DNA from: Baylisascaris procyonis
Lineage: Eukaryota; Nematoda; Chromadorea; Rhabditida; Ascarididae
Assembly (NCBI GenBank): GCA_037389465.1
Contig: JAZARR010000152.1
Location: 310,001-374,000, forward strand
Length of the DNA stretch: 64,000 bases
Direction of reading: 5' to 3'
Positions within the stretch are counted from its first letter, which is position 1, and the number at the start of each line of letters is the position of its first letter. Shown one piece after another: positions 11,698 through 21,994 of this stretch. The notes beneath the pieces were generated by a model. That model saw only the letters and a list, made by a program, of their open reading frames with translations, ran no database searches and was not told where the DNA came from. The translations under genes and the position numbers were made by a program.

Positions 11698-12196
11698 ACT
11701 AAGACCTGCAAGTGGCCATCGATCAACAAAAAGCCTACAGTATTGCTCAAACCACCCATGACGTCACACGCGCGCGCGGTGCGCTAGCTTGCAGAATTCC
11801 GCAACAATACCACAAAATTGAGAATAAACTCGCCAGCTTTAGTCGGGAAATTTCGAGCACCCAGTACAACGATTTAATTTAGAGCAATCCAATTTAGAAA
11901 CTTCTTCTTCACTAGTCGTAAGAGGACAACTTAAATCAGAGTTTTTCATAGTTAAGTATCAAATATCAAATACTTCGGCACAATCGACATACGCAACATC
12001 CATTTAAGCCCAATCATTCCAACTCCAAGATCCGATCATTTCAACAGCTCAACACATGAGAAACCTTTGATCTTCCATTTCAGAAATCAAAATGCTTCGG
12101 GCCCAATAAATTTTTTTGAACGAAATGATTACAAATTGAATTCCAAATAGACCAATACTTGAATATTTCATTTAAAGGTGGGTTAATGAGCAAACA
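11698..12196. repeat. Segment B, left copy
   Basis: Reverse-complement copy of 42186-42703. It includes a CG-rich patch with alternating GCGCGCGCG and a palindromic TGACGTCA, the consensus CRE/bZIP core. In the left arm B directly abuts segment C, whereas its partner lies outside the right A arm, so the order of blocks differs between the halves. Divergence is moderate, with a roughly 20-base insertion in the right copy inside the CG-rich patch. Confidence 0.88.
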
Positions 12197-12648
12197 GTAT
12201 TTTTCTAGTCTTGGTCTATATTTAACATGCCTTAAATGACCTCGCTCTTCATTTTCCCTGTACAGTTCGCCAGCAAAATTCCGTAAGCCTTATTCGAGAA
12301 TGCAATTGAACCCAGATATTAATACAAATTACAAACTCTATCATGGTATTGCATATAATGTCAGATATAATATAATAGATTAATCTCACTTATCGATATC
12401 ACCCCGGAAAAATTTTCTAATAAAACAATTTCGTATCAAGCATCTCTTGATAGTGGCTAATGCAAATGAAATCGGATTAAAATATCACAGAATCAAATTT
12501 GTCGATGACGATAGAATAATCGAAGAAAATATAAAAGATGTCGAATTTGTATGGGGAAGAAAATCAATCTCGATACAAAATTATATCGTTATTTTTGTTG
12601 AATTCAAACAGACAAAGTTGGAGAAAGCAAAACGTTAATAATATTCAC

Positions 12649-12795
12649 CTTGAGTGCGTACATCTGATTATTGTCGAGGACGTCTTCAACACGAAAAACG
12701 GTGCTATGCTTTCCGACAGACATTGTTTCGAAACGAAAACGTCCTTCTACAATTGTTCCCTTCGCCACTTTGATTGCTAGTGGATTTGAGTTCAT
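12649..12795 (-). pseudogene. Truncated kinase-like gene, first coding exon only (left arm)
   Basis: Inverted copy of 30932-31078. It begins MNSNPLAIKVAKGTIVEGRF and ends DNNQMYALK before an intact donor. The next kinase exons (alpha-C helix, catalytic loop, DFG, activation segment) are absent downstream: arm C ends at 12197 and segments B and X follow instead of the 6.3 kb kinase core. The protein is unaltered over this exon, so the truncation is a structural deletion or rearrangement rather than slow decay. No functional kinase could be made from this copy. Confidence 0.8.
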
Positions 12796-13186
12796 CTTGT
12801 TTCCTGTAACCAATATTTCCTTATTTAGTTCGTCGTCAAATTGCACTTAAAAAATCCGTAAACTTGAGGACACTTGAGGACAAATAAACCAAAAAGTCTG
12901 TAAGCGGGCAAATACTATAGCTATTTCAAGCATGAAAGAAAGGTAGCATTTTGTTGGCATTTTACCAAACATCTTCGTTATTTTATAATAACACATTTAT
13001 AGGTTTTCTGTGCTTTTTAGTGAAATTAGGAATGCAAAAAACCGAGAGGCTTTATATTCTCTACTGCATTTACCTCCAAGATTAAACGCATATATTAAGC
13101 AAAACAAACATTGCATTTACCTATATAAATCTCCTACATAGCCTGAAAAATTCTATGTTTTATACAAGAAATAAAGCACTCTTGAA

Positions 13187-15104
13187 CTACTGTGGTGTAA
13201 GGTTGGAACGCTGAAATCAGTGATAATGAACAACGAAAAACGACAGATACTTCTGAAAGATTGAATAAAAAACAAACCCGCAAATTGATTACGGTGAACG
13301 TTGAAGGGGAAGTGCGCCGTGTCGAAGCAAAACTGGCACCCGCCACTCCCAATACCGAGTGATCAAAAAACTGATAACACATTTGTTCAATTTCCTCTTG
13401 AAACGACTAAAATGCAAAAAATTATATAAATATGCAAGTCGCTTACAAATGCATATTTCATGAATAAATTCTTCAAAACAGCTCTAAGAATATGCGACAT
13501 AAGCGTAATCTTTAGAAGTGTTGTTTTTATATAAATGTGGCGATTTTTTTTTTCCCCGAAAGTAAAATGGTACCACAGAATACAGCGGACTGAAACAGAT
13601 AAAAAATTTTCGAAGGTAAAATGGGGCTAAAATCCCTTCTTTATGTTTACTGAAGAGGTGAGTGAAGATGTCGACAGAAGAACTAACAAAAAAAAACATA
13701 AAAATGAAAAAAAAAGGTAAAATTTACCTCAGCGAGACGTCGTTCACTACGCTCGAGCTCCATAACGAGAAGCTCCTTAATACTCATATCGGTTTGCGAA
13801 TCGGCCAGCTCGTCCATCAATCTAAATCGTTTTAAGATTATATTTAAATCATTCTAAAATTATTAATTTCATTCGTGAAACGCAACATTAAATTTTCAAC
13901 GGTAATCTGCCAACATCGCCAAACTAGTAGTTATACAAAAAAGTATGAAGTTAGAAAAAACGACATGAATGCATCTAAAAATTTATTGATAGAATGTGAT
14001 TTGCACAGATAAACAAGATCGTTGTTCAAAAATAGCGAATAAACGAGAAAAATCAACATTTTCTTAATGAGATTCGAAGATAAAGAACAAATACCCCCTT
14101 CTCGCATCTTTTGATAGTATCAATCATGGTTCATAACCACTTATTAGAACATCTTTCAGTGAATAGCGCTTTGATTAACAAAATAGATCAAAGAGTTATG
14201 GCTATCACCGTTGAAAAAAACTGAGCGATTATAGTGTCACATAGATTCGGCCTCGTTTACGTCACTGCGCCTCATAACGATTTGTAGTTCGTGATATATG
14301 CATCATCTTCTTCTACATTTCTCAGAACACAAATGCAACGGTGAATCTATATAATCGATGAGGGTTCAATTATTGTATTTCAATTTTTATTTATATAAAT
14401 GTTCGAAGAGAAGAAAGAAAAGGCAGAAAACGCTATGACTTCCGGCAAACAAAGAGAGAAAAGCCACTGAAGTCGAAGAGCTTACGGCGGACATAATTTG
14501 GTTACGTGGTGAAGAATATTCACAAACAAACAAACATTCCAGATAAACCAACAAGAAATCGAAAATATTGGCAAAGTTAAATAAAATGATATTAGAATGT
14601 CAATCAATTAGCTTTATGCCAAGAAGGCCCCACAAAAATAGTTACAGGATACAAGCATTGACTGCACCGATAGATCTATGACTACTAGTGCAATTACAAC
14701 ATCAACTCATAACTGACTGATTCACTATAAACTCATAAAAAAGGCTCTCAGAAGAGAGCAGATATTCAGGGCTCACTGAACGCACTTTGATAGCCTCATT
14801 GGGTGAATGATGGTTAAAGAGCTGCAACGGTTATCCATTATCAAGACCTTTCTAGCATTCGTGGCGTTTGCCGAATCAGTCGAACTAACAGTACTAATAA
14901 CGAGATAAACAAACCGTTCGTTCGTCTTCCCTCGAAAGGCGCTTTCCTTGGCTATATTTTCAGAGCGGATACGCCTTGACATAGATTCATCGACAGCACT
15001 GTCCCTCAAATCTCTTGTTGCAACGCATTCACCGTCGGTCCTCTGCTCCGAAGCATCATCACAAGCCACTTCGTCTTCCACTATCTGTGTACTTTCTCCT
15101 AGCC
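13187..15104 (-). pseudogene. Partial copy of the coiled-coil gene, 3' exons only (left arm)
   Basis: Inverted copies of exons 28615-28804, 29898-29991, 30310-30438 and 30506-30529 lie at about 14915-15104, 13728-13821, 13278-13406 and 13187-13210. Splice sites and frames look intact and the proteins are almost identical to the right copy. The first two exons (25518-25700 and 26827-26978 on the right) have no equivalent, because homology stops at about 16116. It therefore lacks its own start and promoter and is most simply a truncated duplicate, unless transcribed from a new 5' end. Confidence 0.6.
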
Positions 15105-15556
15105 CTGAAAGCAAGCAAACAGCCCAGCACAACTGAATAAGATTTGGAATATGGCGTCCAGAAATTTCACTCTCCACTTCAGCTCCTCAAATATTGTGCA
15201 TTCAGTTATTCATCGCCTCCCCCCCCCCCTCCAAATTTTAAAAACCAGACGTCATTTCCAATTGCAAATATTCCAATCGCAGCAAAGTTAATCACAATCC
15301 TAAGTGCAGAAAAGTAGTATAGCACTTCAAAACTTCAAAACTTCAAAAAAAAAGAATAACTCTTGCAGTCAAAATATCAAGTATTGAGTCAATTCGCATC
15401 GTCGTTGAAAGTGATGCTCTCAGTCTATTGAACCTTGATATTGAGCCCATTCTGTCCTATTTCAAACTCTTCTAATTACAAGGAAAGTGTGTTAATATTT
15501 CAATTTATATATTAATAGTCATCTGGTTACAATTTCTACAGCTCACCTTCCATTAC

Positions 15557-16010
15557 CTTTAAATTTAGTACAAATGGCATCATTTCAATACAAGTGAGTT
15601 CCTCATACATCAACTCTATATTGCTAGGAGCCTGTCGATAAACTATAAGGTATTTGTATACAAATCAACTCCACAACAGGGTTATGAATATGACGGTCTA
15701 CTTCTTCAACCTAAAAGAAAAAAAAACAATCTTTGCTCCAGGTAGATTTTCCTCGATATCTACAAAAACATTATAAGATCAAAAGTAGCCGCTGTATTAC
15801 AGATCTTATCTGACCTCCTTCCAAATTCCATACCTGACCGAATTAAAGGTATAGGATGAGGTAGTCAGCCAAATAAGAAGTTTTTTAGCGGTCATAAAAA
15901 AACGAATCTAGCATCGCATCAAATAAAATTTATAATTTCGAGCTAAAATCTGACCGATAATTACCCGTACTAAAGTAAGAAAATTCGGCCGCAGCTGCAA
16001 GCAGAGAGCC
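15557..16010. repeat. Segment E, left copy (three copies in window)
   Basis: About 450 bp within arm C, also present at about 27727-28170 (inverted relative to this one) and at 42704-43155. It contains ACGGCCGAATTTT, ATAAATTTTATTTGATGCG and CCATTTGTACTAAATTTAAA (as read on the right copies). Several differences between the arms, for example GATTCGTTTTTTTATGACC against GATTCGCGACTTTATGGCC, are shared between this left copy and the outlying third copy. Confidence 0.85.
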
Positions 16011-16202
16011 ACTTGTCAGTCTAACTTTCAAATGAAATTCGAACTGCGACTCCAATTCTCTACTGAAGAATGAGTCTCCAGCTCAAATTCTACTGGAAAT
16101 TAAAACGTGACCTCAAAAAAAAAAAAAAAAAAAAAATCGGTTTGTGATCCTACCTTTTCTGATAAAAACAAAGCTGGAAATTGTTAACCTACGTTATATT
16201 AG

Positions 16203-16609
16203 TATCTGTGCTTACCACCATTGTGCGGCAAAAATATTATCTACTTTTTACTGTTAAGAAGTGATCAAAAGTATCGATGAGACTTTCAAATGAAAGATCA
16301 AGTGTCCTAGTCAAAAGTTTGCTCGCATACTTTTTTGCTAGAAATGAGTACACTGATCGAATCGTTTTTCGACGTTCATTTCGCAAATTTGCGGCAAGCA
16401 AAGATTTGTTAAATGAATAGATCATCGTTGAATATCGATCGATTTCAGTGGTATATCTAAGATCAATTGTTTCGTAAGTATGCGAGCGAACTTTTGACTA
16501 GAACATTTTGATCTTTCATTTGAAAGTCGTCTCATCGATACTTTTGATCACTTCTTAACAGTAAAAAGTAGATAATACTTTTACTGCGCAATGGTGGTAA
16601 GCATAGATA
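16203..16609. mobile_element. Foldback / MITE-like element with long terminal inverted repeats
   Basis: Left end TATCTGTGCTTACCACCATTG is mirrored by CAATGGTGGTAAGCATAGATA at the right end, and complementarity continues through CTACTTTTTACTGTTAAGAAG, CAAAAGTATCGATGAGAC and AAATGAAAGATCAA to GTCAAAAGTTTGCTCGCATAC, leaving a short loop near 16340-16475. Nearly all of its 407 bp is in the stem. There is no open frame, so it would be a non-autonomous DNA element. A TA target duplication is possible but not distinctive. It is present only in the left spacer. Confidence 0.8.
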
Positions 16610-16918
16610 GTGGCAGTATATAAACGATGAATTGTTAATGACCATTCATTGTAGCCGTGTGGTGGCCTTTCGACTGATGGAATAACGAGTGGGGATCTAT
16701 CGAGTGGGAACCAATGAGAGGTGGTGTGGTCCGAGCGATGTGTGGAATTGCGGGAGTCGTCGTTGGTTTATGTTAGGAGCCGTGCTAAGTGCGCCACTGG
16801 GTTGTGGTGCGATAGATATGTGGTAGAGGAGACGGGCCGTTGAAAGGTTATTGACTGTTTATTTGCTGAAAATGGCAGTGGAAATCCTCTTAGGTGGTAG
16901 GCTTCCATTTGGGAAAGT

Positions 16919-17256
16919 GGTGGAAATAGATTTTAGAGATTTGGTTAGTGCGTAGCGGAGTCACATTAGATTTCGTCAGTTTGTTCTCCAGTACTTCATG
17001 ATGCGTTTCGAGGGACCGTATGACTGCAGCAATGGCGCAGTGGCTCAGGAGTTTGACTCAAAGTCAAATGGGCCGTGACGGCGTAGGTTCGAGTCTTGCC
17101 CGGTGCGCGATTCGAACCTACGGGGGTTAGCGCACGCGGACATCAGTGCGCCGATGTGGTAGTTCGAAACGCATCTTTACGTACTGGGGATCAAACTGAC
17201 GAAATCTAACGTGACTCCAGTAGGCACTAGTCAAAACTCAAACATCTATTTCCACC
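16919..17256. mobile_element. Foldback element enclosing a tRNA-like sequence
   Basis: GGTGGAAATAGAT at 16919 pairs with ATCTATTTCCACC ending at 17256. Complementarity resumes at GGAGTCACATTAGATTTCGTC against its mirror near 17186-17218, and again at ATGCGTTTCGA against TCGAAACGCAT. In the middle CGTAGGTTCGA is mirrored by TCGAACCTACG. The central part contains a tRNA-like module (listed separately). It lies in the left spacer only and has no protein-coding capacity. Confidence 0.75.
17026..17106 (+). other. tRNA-like module with A and B boxes (tRNA-derived, probably not functional)
   Basis: TGGCGCAGTGG (17033-17043) fits the internal A box and GGTTCGAGTCT (17086-17096) the B box. Between them TTTGA-CTCAAAG-TCAAA forms a five-pair stem with a seven-base loop whose middle triplet is CAA, suggesting a leucine-type origin. 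GCAATGG and CCGGTGC could pair as an acceptor stem with one mismatch, but the D arm and T stem are poor. I read it as a decayed tRNA or a tRNA-derived SINE head inside the foldback, not a working tRNA. Confidence 0.45.
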
Positions 17257-19489
17257 AGCGCCCCGCCGAAATGACCACTGCTTACGCATAGTGCTGGCAT
17301 GCTACTGCACTGAGCTAAGTCCTTAGTACTTACCCTTTCTTCTTTACTTTTTATTGCTTTCCAATATTTTCTTGTGCAGTTCTCAGTTTCCCTTATATGA
17401 GGGAAAATCGAGAACTAAATTGTTTCTAGTTGCAGCTTTCTTTTTTCTTGGTTACGGGGATGGTTGTAGACAGATGTTAAGGGAGCATAGTATCTTCTTT
17501 TCTCGTTTTCTTCTCCACTAAGAAAATTTCATCTCAACGGAGAAATTTTTTTTCACCAACATTGAAATTTTTTACTTTATTTTTATTGTTGCGATTAAAA
17601 ATTAATTTTTATTAGTCAACAGAGGACTGAATGGTAGAATCAGCCATCATTTTCGTCGAAAGTTAATTCTCTGTCCATTGTTTTTGCTTTTTTTTTGATT
17701 GCTTTATTTTAAGCTTTGGGTTTTAACTTTTCAAAATTTTTAAACTTTCCGATTCTCTATAAGAGTTTGATTTCTTTCGGGATTGTTTTTAAGGATGAAA
17801 TCCGTTATTCTTTTTTTGGACAGGTTATTTCTTCCTTTTTTCTCGTAATCAGGCCTTAAAGTAGAACATTTCCATCACAGTTTTCCTTCTCAATTTAGTA
17901 TATCTAGCAAATCTGCATATTACGCGTTTATGCAGATTTACATGTTATGTTATATGATCAATGATGTTATCTTCTTTTTCCGTTTTCCACTCTTTGTTTA
18001 GGAGCTATCGTTGAGATGTAGCTCTACAATGCTTAAGTGCCAGTCTAAGCGTGAGCTGCAGATTGTTGATAATATAGACTGCTGATTGCGCAGATAAAAA
18101 TGTGCATATGAAAAGGATGAGGAAAAGAATAATAGCCGAAAAAAGAAAGCGCTTATTTGAAATGATTGGTTTGGTTTTTTTGGTTTTTTTTGTCCTCGTT
18201 GTTACTTGTTAGGAAATTTCCGTATCACTGCTAATCATTCATTGTGCGCAGTTTTCGAAACGATTGGGTAGGGAGAGAGAGTTCGCTGCAAGAGTTGAGG
18301 AGAGGAGGTTGAACTCATTTTGGTTCAGACCTAAATGCTTCACTTTCAAAGGCAACCACGGTGCTAATCTTATTTATACTAATGGCCAGAATTACATTGC
18401 TAAAATCTGGGCGAGTAAATATAGTATTGATTGATAAATAATATGAGGAAATATTTGAATAATTTTCGCATGTTCAGGGTGGGCTTCATATTCTCAGGGT
18501 GCGAATCGCTTCAATTCACCTGACGAGTTCCTCGAGTCGACTCGAGAGGATCAAGTCCAATAAGTCGTTTCGTCGATAAAATGAACGAATACCTCGGTGG
18601 AACAGCAGAACTCGATGTCTTCTCTGTTAAGGCCAGTTTTGACATGCTTTTGATGATGGAGTTTTTTTGTAATTAAATCGAGGTTTTGTTGGTTAATCAG
18701 TGATACTTTTAGTCGATATAGACCTCATGTAATTTAGATTTTCTGGATTAGTCGGCGAGCTTTTTTATGAAAACTTTCGAGGATGGCGAGGGATGAATAG
18801 ACAATATAAGGGGAGGAAGAATGAAAATGGATTTTTGATGATGTCACCATTAAAAAAACAATTTTTATCCTCGAAAAATGCCCGGAACTGTGACCTTTCG
18901 GGTGCGTTCATTTAAACTCTGAGATGGTCACTTCTCGATGTGCAGCCTAGAAATCCTATAAGAAGTCATTTCTTGATGTTCGGTCTAAAATTCTTGAGGT
19001 GGTCTTTTTTCGATGAACGGTCTAAAACTTACATTCATTACCCAGTAATAGTTTTTACAACTGGTCGCTAAACATCAGGAAGCGAGTATGTGATTTTTTA
19101 CGATTGGAGGGTGGAGTGGTGGAGGTTGTTGAATATAATATATTGGCATAGTCACTCAGATCGGTCACAGAATTCACTAATAACGCATTGAAGTGTGGAA
19201 ACGTTGGAAATTTTTTCGAAATCTTGACCATTTCCAAATTGATTGCTTTTTTTCTAAACAAACCGATGTATTTTCCATTGAGATTGCTGAGATGACCCCT
19301 AAGTTACTGAGGTGACCTTCGGCAGTGATCATTTTGCTTACCGAAAATATCATAAATGAGAACACCGAGAAGTGAAACGTTTTTACTTCAAATAGTCCAT
19401 GCATCCTTGTAGTGCAAAATAGGTAAAAAAATCGATAAATGCGTTAACTGCAGCATTTTTGTGCTTATGAAAGCCTCCATCCTCATAAA

Positions 19490-19703
19490 TAATTTAGGGA
19501 GGAGCTGGTCAAATTTAAAGTTTTGGTTCATAGGCACACTTTGCACTTGGGTTGAAAAATTCATCCTTCCTCTGGTTCTCCTACTTGTCTGTCATTCCTC
19601 GATTTGTTCTCTTATCAAAACTCTCACGTTCTAATCTTTCGTCCATTAGCGCTAGGGTGGGCAGAAGCAGAAGAGCGGGTGACAGCTAGTGTGAAGGTAA
19701 CCG
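19490..19703 (+). repeat. Dispersed repeat R1, copy 1
   Basis: Direct copy, at a visibly lower identity, of 45285-45503. Shared blocks include GGAGCTGGTCAAATTTA, CTCGATTTGTTCTCTTATCAA, AATCTTTCGTCC and CGCTAGGGTGGGCAG. It lies immediately outside the left end of the inner palindrome. No coding sequence is recognised. Confidence 0.8.
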
Positions 19704-19913
19704 AGGAATATGCGCTAACACCGAGGTGTACAATTGGGGTCGGCGCACTTAGCCAAAAAGAGACGGAGAGAGACCGCGCGCGTCCTCAGCGAGACGGAGA
19801 GAGACCGCGCGCGTCTTCAGCGAGCGACGCGGCACTGGTCACTCTGAAATAAATCGTCGCAATAAATGTGAAAATATACAGTAAGGAAATGAGATTCGAA
19901 CAACGGATTTCGA

Positions 19914-20555
19914 CACATTCGAAAGAGCATTAAAGGCTCTATCAGAATCAAAAATAATCTCGGACAAAAACAAGAACTTTTCTATTAGATCGATCATTTA
20001 TATGACGTGCAATTGAGAAAAATTGCATAGTCATCGATAAATGAGGGCCTATAACTGTATAAAGGAACAAGATTTGGGAAGAGTGACTAGGTACATTCGA
20101 AAGAGCATTAAAGGCTCTATCAGAATCAAAAATAATCTCGGACAAAAACAAGAACTTTTCTATTAGAACGATCATTTATATGACGTGCAATTGAGAAAAA
20201 TTGCATAGTCATCGATAAATGAGGGCCTATAACTGTATAAGGGAACAAGATTTGGGAAGAGTGACTAGGTACATTCGAAAGAGCATTAAAAGCTCTATCA
20301 GAATCAAAAATAATCTCGGACAAAAACAAGAACTTTTCTATTAGATCGATCATTTATATGACGTGCAATTGAGAAAAATTGCATAGTCATCGATAAATGA
20401 GGGCCTATAACTGTATAAAGGAACAAGATTTGGGAAGAGTGACTAGGTACATTCGAAAGAGCATTAAAAGCTCTATCAGAATCAGAAATAATCTCGGACA
20501 AAAACAAGAACTTTTCTATTAGATCGAATTTTTATATGACGTGCAATTGAGAAAA
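19914..20555 (-). repeat. 178-bp satellite array, left arm (about 3.6 units)
   Basis: Tandem units repeat every 178 bases (for example ATTCGAAAGAGCATTAAA at about 19917, 20095, 20273 and 20451). Units differ at a few positions only. Because 178 is not a multiple of three, the open frames across the units shift phase at each repeat and are not real genes. Confidence 0.95.
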
Positions 20556-21000
20556 AATAGACGTGCTGACATGTAGAGGCGATGGAAGAAAGAAATCGCT
20601 CGTTGAACTATGGAAATCCTATTACTGGTTCGAAGTGGCAGCCGCTGTCGTTTCTTGGCAGAATCGTCGGTCTCTGTCGTTGAGGTGAAGGCAACATCTG
20701 GAATGTTAAATATAATGATGATCACGACGAAAGCATACTACATAAGTAATGGAAGTTTTGTATAGCTTGAATTAATAACATTAAAGATATAATTTTTTCT
20801 CTTTCTTAAATTTCGGTGAGTTTGGTGCTATTTCAACTGATAGCTTATCGTGGAAAAAATCAGAGATGTGCAGTCTATGTTTGACGATAATGTAGGAAAT
20901 ATAGCCTGCCGAGCCGGATGTGTAGCTATTTCTTCGAAGTATCCTTGCCAGATTCCATTCATCCCAGTGTACACGTAGATGTTCAAGTCGAAGCGAAGCA

Positions 21001-21003
<3 letters not shown>

Positions 21004-21089
<86 letters not shown>
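21004..21089. repeat. (TA)n microsatellite, left of palindrome centre
   Basis: An uninterrupted TA run of about 86 bases following GAAGCGAAGCAATG. Its mirror in the other arm (21389-21545) is nearly twice as long. TA runs of this length fold back on themselves and are unstable. Confidence 0.97.
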
Positions 21090-21092
<3 letters not shown>

Positions 21093-21374
21093 CAAATTTT
21101 ATTTCCCTCACCCCAGCCTGTTATGCGCAAGAAAAACAGTTAGACTACGAACTGCTGAGTGCACGCGTCCACAACTAATATATAAATAAATAAATAAATA
21201 CATATATACATATATATATATATTTATTTATTTATTTACTTATTTATTTATTTATTTATTTATTCATTTATTTATTTATTTATATATTAGTTTTGGACGC
21301 GTGCACTCAGCAGTTCGTAGTCTAACTGTTTTTCTTGCGCATAACAGGCTGGGGTGAGGGAAATAAAATTTGAT
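21090..21374. repeat. Central perfect-looking stem of the palindrome
   Basis: CAAATTTTATTTCCCTCACCC on the left is mirrored by GGGTGAGGGAAATAAAATTTG on the right, and GTTAGACTACGAACTGCTGAG by its complement at about 21306-21330. The tip consists of (TAAA)n, TA and (TTTA)n blocks around 21181-21285. The symmetry point is near 21231. Confidence 0.93.
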
Positions 21375-21384
21375 TCGCGTTATG

Positions 21385-21547
<163 letters not shown>

Positions 21548-21994
21548 CTTCGCTTCGACTTGAAGATCTACGTGTACACTGGGATGAATGGAATCTGGCA
21601 AGGATACTTCGAAGAAATAGCTACATCCGGCTCGGCAGGCTATATTTCCTACATTATCGTCAAACATAGACTGCACATCTCTGATTTTTTCCACGATAAG
21701 CTATCAGTTGAAATAGCACCAAACTCACCGAAATTTAAGAAAGAGAAAAAATTATATCTTTAATGTTATTAATTCAAGCTATACAAAACTTCCATTACTT
21801 ATGTAGTATGCTTTCGTCGTGATCATCATTATATTTAACATTCCAGATGTTGCCTTCACCTCAACGACAGAGACCGACGATTCTGCCAAGAAACGACAGC
21901 GGCTGCCACTTCGAACCAGTAATAGGATTTCCATAGTTCAACGAGCGATTTCTTTCTTCCATCGCCTCTACATGTCAGCACGTCTATTTTTTCT

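Larger units (their letters stand above)
12197..16116. repeat. Arm C, left copy of the inverted duplication
   Basis: Reverse complement of 27611-31531, close to identical over most of 3.9 kb. It carries copies of the first kinase exon and of the 3' exons of the neighbouring coiled-coil gene. The inner edge (about 15900-16116) is clearly more diverged. The outer edge stops sharply near 12196 after CTAGAAAAATA (as read on the right copy). Confidence 0.93.
16117..19790. other. Left spacer between arm C and the inner palindrome
   Basis: About 3.7 kb with no obvious match to the equally long right spacer (23822-27610). It begins with a poly-A run, then holds two foldback elements (16203-16609 and 16919-17256), AT-rich sequence, a copy of a dispersed repeat (19490-19703) and a 31-bp duplicated GC-rich unit (19761-19791 and 19792-19822) at the edge of the inner palindrome. 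I see no convincing coding exon. Confidence 0.65.

Noticed and set aside
17026..17106. Functional tRNA-Leu gene
   Set aside because: The D arm and T stem do not pair well and the module sits inside a palindromic element, so I list it only as tRNA-like.
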